Source: Massospora cicadina
Taxonomy: Eukaryota; Entomophthoromycota; Entomophthoromycetes; Entomophthorales; Entomophthoraceae
NCBI GenBank assembly: GCA_022478985.1
Contig: JAKSZP010006615.1
Coordinates: forward strand, 124,001 to 188,000
Direction: 5' to 3'
DNA: 64,000 bases
In this document: piece after piece, positions 56,401 to 64,000 of the stretch
Position numbering within the stretch: position 1 is the first letter of the stretch
Layout: the number at the start of each line of letters is the position of its first letter
Translations under genes and position numbers: made by a program
The notes under the pieces: generated by a model
The model's database searches: none
What the model saw: the letters and a program-made list of their open reading frames with translations, nothing else
Told to the model about the DNA's origin: nothing

Positions 56401-57049
56401 GAGCCTGGGCACTTCTTGTGCAGTGCACTGCCACGGCATACCAGAGTTCATCCTGAGTAATTAAATTCATTAACTCTGGGTAATGGGAAATTGTGCGGAT
56501 ATATGCGCTATTAAGAAACACTTCAACTTCTTCCAGTTTGACTGGATCAGAGCAATACAAATTTTAGTAATAGTTTTAGACTTTGATTGCACTTCAGCTG
56601 AAATTTTCTGCTACAGATTGGTCCGGCCGCCTCACCTGTGTGCAGGCCAAGCTCTGGTGCATTGCATAGAATTTATGAAAAAATTAGGTGGAGCACATGC
56701 CAACTGCGTTATATTTTTTTCCTTGAAATGAACACAAATGCAATATTTGTATTGTCCTACCAGTGCGTTAAGATGAGCAGACTTCTGCCCACTTATGACC
56801 CCAAGCCGGGTTATACCCTGCAGCAGGGAAATTAGATTTCAGTATGTCAACTTTCTGGAAGCGTGTGTTTAATGACTTCAAGGCAGCCCAAGAGCAACAC
56901 GATGAGAGGTGGCATGACTGAAGGATGATGTTCGCTTTGAAGGTTGATCAGGTAGCGAGGGGATCAGCACAAAGTGGTGTGGTAACTTTTGGTGCTGAAG
57001 TTTTAGTTACCCCATGAGGGAAACCTGGGAGACGTGATATCATCCAGAT

Positions 57050-57720
57050 GAATTTTGCACCACTTCAGCGCCTGTGCTGCCAGGCTTGATAAAGTGAAGG
57101 AAATTGAAACCAACCTGTGGTCAGAGAAATCAATTTTTATCATTGTAAAGTGCACAATATTGGGGAAAAAGTTAACGTGGCAGAATGAGGTTAATGTGAG
57201 ACATAGACTTCAGCTGACCGGTGTTCAGATGGGGCGAGACATGTTGGGGATTAACGGTGCATGTTTGGGGAGGGTATCAAAGAGTTCAAGTGGCTTTTAG
57301 AACGCATAGTTTGACATGCCCCTGCGGGGTTTAGTCATTAAAGGCCAGCAGTCAGTGGCCATTTTGGCCCAGCAGTTCAGGTCACCTACCACGCATGGAT
57401 CAGTAAAAAGTGGGATGGAAGTTACGGCTGAGAGGAATTCCTGGAAAGCTTGCACACAGAATAGGGCGGGAATATTTAACTATAACGTGCACTTCATCAT
57501 CCCATGAATAGGACACTACTAGCACATGTCTATCGATGTACAAATTTTTAGAACTAAATTTAGAACTAAGGATGACACATACAAGCACCCCACAGTGCAG
57601 CGAGCAAAAAGAAATGGAGGGGAGGAGCATGGTTGCCCATGTTTCCTTGGCACCATGTGGGCTATGGGATTCCTGAATGGCCAGGATGTGCATATGTAAA
57701 TTTTTTAAAAACTCAGTTTC
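57050..57720 (-). pseudogene. ORF2 endonuclease relic, LINE-2 copy B
   Basis: 57693 starts MHILAIQESHSPHGAKETW (active-site Glu). Near 57390 another frame reads DPCVVGDLNCWAKMATDCW, an intact GDxN box. Near 57135 is KIDFSDHR, with one stop upstream. All three endonuclease boxes are better kept than in copy A, but they are in different frames. Confidence 0.85.
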
Positions 57721-58384
57721 TTAGCCTGGGAAAGCTAGGACTTAAGTCCATCGATGTTCAACATTCCTATTGTGAAGGCTCCTCATCACACCTTAGATGC
57801 AATGGGAAGGGCCCTCTTTTTCTTCTAGCTTCACTTGATCAGCGATAACTTTATGTGATTGAAGCTTTATCCCTGTGTATGAGACTTTTGGGATTCCTTC
57901 AAGCCAGGTTTATTTTCTTTCTTGGAGTTTTTTATTTTTCTTAGTCAAATTTATGAAATGGTATGTTCCTGCAGTGCATAATTAGTTGTAGACAAAAACT
58001 CATTGTAAAGTTTGGTTGGTATAATCAATTTTAGTTGGTGCTTGGTAATTTTGCTTGGGTGAATCTAACTCACCATTTAGTCTGCAGGATGAATGACCCA
58101 ATCTGAATGGAGAGTAGATTCATGAGCCACATCAGCTGCAAATGACTCTATGTCATCCTGGGTCTGGACAGATGGGATCATGGAAGCAGCCATAGCTGCT
58201 GCCTTGGCCGCTGCTCTACAGGACTGTTTGGCCTTCTTGCACTCCTGCAGGGACACAGGTTTTGCCTAGATGTAACACCCCTGCGCGCCTCATGGGAAGG
58301 TGGCGTTGGTGTTATTGGCAGGTTCATAATAGGAGTCTGCGTTGCCCATTGCGTTAAGAATAATTTTGGTTTGAGTGATACCCT

Positions 58385-58940
58385 TATTGGATTTTGGCTT
58401 GTATAAAAAGGGTCGCTGGTGCTTGCTGCCTTAAATCCAACAATGTAAGTCAGGCGGTTTTTTCTTGCCACTTATAAGAAATTAATAGAAAAATAAAAAT
58501 ACTAAGAAGTTTAAATTTATAGTTTTTATTAGGTGCCGTGCAGGGGTAAAAAGAGAGAATCCACTTAATAGATTAATAAGGTATTCAAAATGTCAAGGCT
58601 CGACGTTCATATGGTTTGGGAATTTCTAAATTTATTGATATTGATTTTAGCCTATAAAAGCTCGTAAAACTTGCTTCACTATGGCTGAATGACTAAGGGG
58701 AGTTAATTGTTAGCAATATGTATCCAAGGTTAACAATTTTAATAAATTCAGCCAATCTCCTTTAGTGAAATTTATTGCACCTTGGGGCCCCCTGCAATCC
58801 TATAAAAGGGGGTGGTCCCCATTTTTGGTGCTAGCTTTGAATTAGTCGTGCCTGGGGGACAGATCTTGGATGGACTCCCCAGGGTTACCCATGGAGTCAG
58901 GGAAATTATACTTCCCAACTTGGAATTATTTGCCCGGTTT
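58385..58940 (-). repeat. inverted copy of the Gypsy C leader and LTR
   Basis: Reverse complement of about 28897-29505. 58385-58490 is the leader and gag start (GCAAGCACCAGCGACC on the minus strand, against CAAGCACCAGCGAGCC in copy C); beyond it is the LTR. Hence a minus-strand element of the copy C family once lay here and lost its internal part. A TATAAAAGGGGGTGG stretch at 58801 is on the plus strand, opposite to the inferred element direction. Confidence 0.75.
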
Positions 58941-59424
58941 GTTCCTATTGATTCTCAGCATCTTAGTCCACTTCCGCCGAGTTGATTTGCATAGGGTACT
59001 AGCCACTGAGCAACCAAATTGATTAATATGGGAATTGCCAATTTCTCAATAAACTCAATAAAATATATACAGAGCTATCGCCCCTTATTTCTACCTTTAT
59101 TTTAGATATAACTTGTAGACTTTTCTGCGCTCCTCTCCTCCTTGTAAAAGACTATCCCCTTTTAATCTTCCATGAGACTCTTTATACCTCAGTTCCCCAA
59201 TTGGATGCATCCTCAGCTTGGTAATCTTCTATTCTTCTTCCTTTGTCAAATTACTCTCATTCATATTGAATCTCAGCATAATTCCTCTCAATTTTCTGAA
59301 TGTCCTCATTTCACTCAATTATAATTTGTGTATCCCTTTTTCATAAATCTCAAGACTCATCTCAATTCCCCTCCAATCCACCAATATGGGTAGCATATCA
59401 TCTAGTCATATCAACTTCTTGACA
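58941..59424 (-). repeat. probable 3' LTR of Gypsy copy F (left edge unresolved)
   Basis: On the element strand a purine tract (CATAGGGGGTAA, 59425-59436) is followed by TGTCAAGAAG, the expected LTR start, so the LTR's right edge is 59424. The partner LTR is outside the window. The segment is AT-rich and without coding signal. Where it meets the copy C type LTR on the left is uncertain. Confidence 0.55.
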
Positions 59425-59478
59425 TTACCCCCTATGACTAGATGATAGACTCTTACTGTTTATATACTCAAAGGAACT

Positions 59479-60524
59479 TCATGTGGACTCAGTTGATAAT
59501 CTGACCCCCAGCGGGTTCCTTAATTGCATAAACATCCATGCCTTTCTTCTCAATAATCTCAAATGGGCTGAACCAAATATTGGAGAGCTTATTTTTTTCT
59601 TCTGAATCCATGCTGATCTTGAAATAAAACATAGTTCCCCACAGCAAACAATGGAAGTCCACTCTGGCACTTCTGGTCAGCCACCTGGTCGCGAATCTTC
59701 TTAGCCAAACTGGTAGAATATGCTTCCATTTGCAACTTGATCAATGTATCCATGAGTTGATTCAGATATCGCTGAGGATTCACCCCACCAGTGTCCTCTA
59801 CACATGCATATAGCAAGGCAGGCAGAGCCAGATGCTGACCATACAGCAGTTACCAACTATTACCAGTGGCAGAATGATAGTTGATAATATAAGTGAACAC
59901 AGCAGTAGGTAGAAGAGCACTCCATTCTGAGGGCTGATCCATTATTAATTTGCGGAGTATGTTCAAGAGAGTTCCATTGACTCGCTTCACCATCCCATTT
60001 GATTCTGGATGATAGGTGGTGGTCAAAACCCCGCGAATCACCATCAACTTGGTTAACTTTGGCAGGATATGTAAAGTGAAGTTGGTTCCATTGTCTGTCA
60101 GAATGAACTGCAGGCAGCTGTGCCACTGTATAACACACTCCTTAATAAAATTGGCAGTGGTGACCGCGCCCAAGTCACTAATAGCCCTGAACTCCTCCCA
60201 TTGGGTCAAATGATTGATGGTGAAGATTATGTACTTGGGTTGATTGGCACTAGTTGGCAGTGGTTCCACTACATCAATGGAAATGGTGTGCCATGCGAAC
60301 CTGGGTTTCACTAGTTGGTGGGTAGTTTTCTTGCAGAAAGGTTTTTCCACTTGACACTGATGGTAACAGCTAGCCATTTCCAATACATAGTAATGCATGC
60401 TTTTCCAGAAGTATTGGGGTCGCAAAAATTCTAGTGTCTTTCGCAATCCTGCATGGCCTACGGCCCAATGAGCATCCATAATTATTAAGGGTCTAGCTGA
60501 AGGCTTGGGAAAATTCAGCGTCAA
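59479..60524 (-). pseudogene. integrase of Gypsy copy F, 224-codon open core
   Basis: 60524-59850 is uninterrupted. It shows HWAVGH and CYHQC (zinc-binding, with an extra residue between the Cys), SIDVVEPLP (first Asp), FTINHLTQWEEF, ILTDNGTNF (second Asp) and HPESNGMVKRVN, where the third catalytic residue, Glu in VER of copy A, is Lys. The enzyme would lack catalysis. 59816-59479 is the C-terminal tail in two frames (LNQLMDTLIKLQMEAYSTS), like copies A and B. Confidence 0.93.
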
Positions 60525-60554
60525 GTCTCCAATCTGCTTGTATAATTCTTCCCC

Positions 60555-61100
60555 TCATACAAAGGTATTCTCCCAGAGTACATCCAACACCTTGATCACC
60601 TGCAGCGGCTCATCCTGGTATTTGTTTGCCACCATCTTTTCATACATTATATCAGCCAGATCTGCTGTGATAGTGACCGTGGGCAATTGATACAGACAAT
60701 CTGTGTTTTGATGTTTTGCTCCAGGTCGATGTAAAATCTCAAAATCATATGCTTGCAGCTTCAGAGCCCAACATGCGAGCCATCCTTCCAGTTCACGCAG
60801 ATCCTGTAGCCAGTGCAAGGAAGCATGATCCATCACTACTAGAAATCTTACCCCATGCAAATATACCAAAATTGTTTGTAAGCGTTGATCACTGCTAAAC
60901 ACTCCCACTCAGTTACGGTGTAGTTTTGTTCATGACAGTTCAAGCTTTGACTATAGAATGTGACAGGATGTTACACGCTGTCATAATTTTTCTGGGATAA
61001 TACTGCCCCAATAGCAGTGAGGGATGCGTCCATTTGTACTATGAACTGTTTGCTGAAGTTGGATATTGCAAAATGGGTGCGCTTTCTAATGCAGTACTCA
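60555..61100 (-). pseudogene. RNase H of Gypsy copy F
   Basis: 60908-60555 (117 codons) holds the second half: VVMDHASLHWLQDLRELEGW, DFEILHRPGAKHQNTDCLYQ, then the connection to integrase. The first half, upstream near 61000, lies in another frame and is damaged; the plus strand there has the antisense of SQK and the QMDASL motif. Confidence 0.88.
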
Positions 61101-61109
61101 ATACATCAA

Positions 61110-61920
61110 AAGCGTTCTGACATCATTCCGTCCAATCAAAAGAAGCGTTTTTTTTAATAACTCAAAAAGCGGGGCACCAATGCAGCTGAAATTGGGAATG
61201 AACTGTCAATAATACCCAACCGTCCCCTGAAACACCTGAATGTTCCGCTTATTTCCTGGCTGAGTCATCTTGCCTATCGCTTCCACTTTAGCCAGCTGCA
61301 GTTTAAGCCCATTCAAATCCACAACAAACCCGAGGTATTCCAATTGCTCTTTATGAAATGGCACTTTTGAGGCTTAATTTTGATTTTAGAGGCTGCAAGG
61401 CGCTGAAACACTTGCTCCAAGTGGCCCAGATGCTCTGTAACGTTTGCAAAAACACATTGATGCCGTCAAGGTAAACTAAGATGCAGGACAACTTTAAATC
61501 ACCCAAAATCATATCCATGGCATGCTGGAATGTAACCGGAGCATTACACAACCCTTTCGCATGTGCATCAGATGGAACAAACCTTTTGAGGTGATGATAG
61601 CACATTTATCCCCTTCCATTAATGGCAATTCGATCTGTCAGTACCCTGAGATCAGATCCATGGCGGAAAAATAGTTCGCCCCACCCAATCAGTATAATGC
61701 ATCATCAATCCACAGAAGAGGGTAAGAATCCTTCTTCATTACATTATTGAGTTTATGATAGTCAATAACCACCTGATTTGAGCCATCCTTTTTCTTTATG
61801 ATGAGCACAGGTGATGCCCATGGACTGTTTGATGACTCTAGAATTCCTTGCTTAATAAGTTTATCCACTTCGTTGGAGACAAACTCTTCCGCTGCTTTTT
61901 AACATCTAATAGGAAGCGAA
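61110..61920 (-). pseudogene. reverse transcriptase of Gypsy copy F
   Basis: Near 61860-61640 the minus strand reads SPVLIIKKKDGSNQVVIDYH, KKDSYPLLWIDDALYWLGGA and FSAMDLISGY. 61605-61351 gives GLCNAPVTFQHAMDMILGDL and CILVYLDGINVF: the YLDD box is YLDG, so the second catalytic Asp is lost. A frame change lies between the two parts near 61610. Confidence 0.92.
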
Positions 61921-62015
61921 TGAATGGGAGTGTGATCACCCATATCTACCCAATGTACCACCCCTTGAGAGCACCCCAAGTCATGATCATTATTTGCAAA
62001 AATATCCCAAACTTT

Positions 62016-62288
62016 TCAAGAAAATGCCTTAGCCTTATCTTGCTTATCCACCGATAATCCCATGAGTGCTTCCCATGGAACCACAGTCAGTACGCTGAAT
62101 GAGGAGTGAGCCGGTAGTCTGAGATCCTCCCATGAGCCAAAATCATAAATATGAAAAACTTCCCCTATAGGGACAAAGTGTAGGTAAGCCACCACTTGGT
62201 GCCACCTAATCGTTATTGTCTCCTTCTGTAGGTTCGCGAGCAACACCTTCACCTCCCCATTCTTAGGAAACAATAGCCCCAGAGCCAC
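62016..62288 (-). pseudogene. protease-RT linker of Gypsy copy F
   Basis: A 90-codon open frame with LLFPKNGEVKVLLANLQKE and VAYLHFVPIGEVFHIYDFGS, matching 1620-1790 of copy A. No catalytic motif. 62289-62840 between this and the protease is degraded protease C-terminus and linker. Confidence 0.7.
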
Positions 62289-62840
62289 GTGTGGTTCTAG
62301 CTGTGAGTGCTGATGAGGCGCCAGGATTTCTCCATAAAGCCCCTTAGGGACTTCAATTTAAAGCCCAGTACCTATTATGCTCTGGTTTCCATATAGTAGG
62401 CTTAAAGCGCGCATTGCTTGAAGTTCAGGACTCCTTTATACTCATATATCTGGTTGGGAAGGATCTTGGTCCGCTGACTCAGTCACTAATAACAAACAGG
62501 AATCACTTCGTCACTGTATGCTATATTGACCTGACCAGAGGGGACTGGATCCGTTGAATTCCATCAGAGGAACAATATAATGCCAATTTGGCCAAACATA
62601 GTAAGGGTTTCATCTGCCATATTTATCACAACGCCAAATTTCCTCATGAAATCTGCGCCAATTAACATATCATAGTGGTTATTTGGCAAAACCACCACTG
62701 AGCAGACACCTGGACTGACCTGAATCATAAAGGCAACGCGCTATATGCTTCTTCCAACACAATGCTATGTGTTCCCACAGTCCCATATACTACTCAATGG
62801 TCCACATCTGGTTTTAACATAAGTTTAGCCACCAACTGGG

Positions 62841-63323
62841 TGGAGACTATGTTCACAGGTGCTCCCATGTCTATGATAGCGCGGATTTTTGTGTTTTGTA
62901 CGAATATGTTGCAATAATTACATTCAAGTAAGAAGAATTATCAGTGTTTATTACTTGTACATTAAAGGGCTTTGTGTTACTCAAGAAGGAAGAAATTCCC
63001 TTGCCAACCTGAGGATACTCACTAGCGATTTTCTCCACTGGAATAGCTACATTAACCCCTACTAAAGGAGCAACGTTTGGCAAAGGATCCGCGTTGCTGG
63101 TGCCAGTCTGTTCCAGGATCTGCCACACATATGGCTTCTGCACGTCTTGGCGGAACTCAGCCTGATTGGGTAAACTTTTACTCTCAGAGGTGGAAGCAGG
63201 GGTATCCAACAAAAGCTGCTGGTATAACAAATCATCCAATTGAGGTTCAATTTCTACTCTGAAAGTCATTTGGAAATTGTTAGGGACAAGTGAAGTGGGC
63301 TTAGTGGAGATAGAGCATCCCAT
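62841..63323 (-). pseudogene. gag end and protease start of Gypsy copy F
   Basis: 63323-62871 (150 codons) is hydrophilic, with DDLLYQQLLLDTPAST and VNVAIPVEKIASEYPQ; copy A has a degraded counterpart near 670-940 (YQQPVGGVNV). In another frame at about 62885 the protease active site reads IIDMGAPVNIVS, with the Asp kept and Met where Ser or Thr is expected. The gag-protease join therefore crosses a frame change. Confidence 0.72.
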
Positions 63324-63499
63324 CTCTACTCCGCTCGAGCTTTTCCCTGCTGATTATCTTAGTTGGCATTGTGTACACTTGTGGTTGGCTAGGGCAATTG
63401 GCTGCATAATTCCCTCTTTGTCTGCACTGGAAGCAAGTGTTCATAAAGGGTGCACATATATAATTTGGGCCAGGAGGACCAGGTCAAAATTGCCTGTAA

Positions 63500-64000
63500 G
63501 GTTTTAAGATTGCAGTCAAACTGGTGAAGTGTACATGGGCCAGAAAGGGTCTACTGACTCATATGAGGGATGAATACATTCCAGCGGCTGATAACCCAGT
63601 TGCTGCGGCCTATATTCAAAAGGGATGGAGTGGGGGCAACGGAGATTTTTTGGGCTACGTTGGGGGTGCTGTTCATGGCAGAGAGTCGATGTAAGGCGTT
63701 CATGATTTAAATAAGTCTGGTATCCCCATCCAACACATGAGACATAGCATTATATAGTTCCCAATATGGTTTGATCACGCCGTCATTGCTATACCTACAT
63801 CCTCAGTGGTCAAAATATTAGCCCCAAGTAGAACGTGTGCTTCCACTAAAAACTGCTCAGTGAATTTGACAATTGGGTCTCGTTTTGGTAAAACTGTATG
63901 GTCATAAAATTTGGCTTTCCGTTGAGACATCTTGTTAGCGCCCCCAAACAGCCGGATAATGATTGCTTTTACTTGTGCATAAGACACTGAGCTATTTGGA
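63500..64000 (-). pseudogene. gag of Gypsy copy F, cut by window end
   Basis: 63987-63775 (70 codons, MSYAQVKAIIIRLFGGANKM, then DPIVKFTEQFLVEA and DVGIAMTA) continues past the window edge and matches the first bases of the window in copy A. Capsid-like gag. 63500-63770 carries more gag in other frames, without a zinc knuckle. Confidence 0.7.

Larger units (their letters stand above)
54063..58386 (-). mobile_element. LINE-2 copy B, 5'-truncated degenerate LINE
   Basis: Minus-strand partner of LINE-2 copy A, about 80% alike by eye. It begins within ORF1 just after the knuckle (QWATQTPIMNLPITPTPPS, 58376-58178), then endonuclease, RT and C-terminus, and ends with the same 3' end. Its 5' flank is the leader of a copy C type Gypsy and its 3' flank is Gypsy copy E, so the two sides come from different elements. 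No convincing target duplication was found. Confidence 0.9.
59425..64000 (-). mobile_element. Gypsy copy F, Ty3/Gypsy internal region (5' end outside window)
   Basis: The youngest looking Gypsy copy here by open-frame length. On the minus strand it reads gag (from the right edge), protease, linker, RT, RNase H, integrase, tail and polypurine tract. Related to copy A across gag, linker and integrase. Stops and frame changes are fewer but the RT active site and integrase Glu are mutated, so it is inactive. Its 5' LTR lies beyond base 64000. Confidence 0.93.

Overview
This window reads as nuclear DNA of a eukaryote with a repeat-rich genome. No bacterial-type gene, rRNA, tRNA or CRISPR array was found, and no host protein-coding gene could be supported anywhere in the 64 kb. 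It is a nested stack of dead retrotransposons: at least five Ty3/Gypsy LTR elements, three families of APE-type LINEs, isolated LTR pieces and unassigned relics. A fungus or fungus-like protist is plausible from the element types (Tad/CR1-like LINEs whose ORF1 ends in a CCHC knuckle, plus Ty3/Gypsy), but the sequence does not fix the organism. Background is AT-rich; two LINE families stand out as GC-rich islands.

Layout. 1-4.84 kb: Gypsy copy A (+), entered inside gag, with protease, RT, RNase H and integrase relics. 4.84-7.8 kb: LTR start, then an unassigned relic reading frame (5.66-6.82 kb). 7.8-16.35 kb: Gypsy copy B (-), complete with two ~1.05 kb LTRs, polypurine tract, primer-binding site and degenerate gag-pol. 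16.35-16.82 kb: gag-like relic. 16.83-25.46 kb: two nearly identical LINE-1 copies head to head, one full length (6.4 kb, -) and one 5'-truncated (1.85 kb, +). 25.5-27.8 kb: relic with a zinc knuckle, then AT-rich DNA. 27.8-28.7 kb: 5' fragment of LINE-2. 28.9-32.73 kb: Gypsy copy C (+), which lacks its RT. 32.73-41.63 kb: Gypsy copy D (-) with two LTRs. 41.9-47.2 kb: LINE-2 copy A (+). 47.2-54.06 kb: PBS/LTR and Gypsy copy E (-), split by LINE-3, an ORF1-only element (51.11-53.00 kb). 54.06-58.39 kb: LINE-2 copy B (-). 58.4-58.94 kb: inverted copy of the Gypsy C leader and LTR. 59.4-64 kb: Gypsy copy F (-), running off the window at gag.

The clearest new observations are structural. The two LINE-1 copies carry swapped target-site duplications: each copy's own duplication sits beside the other copy. 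This is the signature of an inversion by recombination between two head-to-head insertions. LINE-3 is a short element with an exact target duplication that carries only ORF1, like a 'half-LINE', and it landed in the RT active-site codons of a Gypsy element. Three LTR junctions share one unusual primer-binding site. All coordinates for degenerate elements are by-eye estimates unless a target duplication or LTR edge is named.
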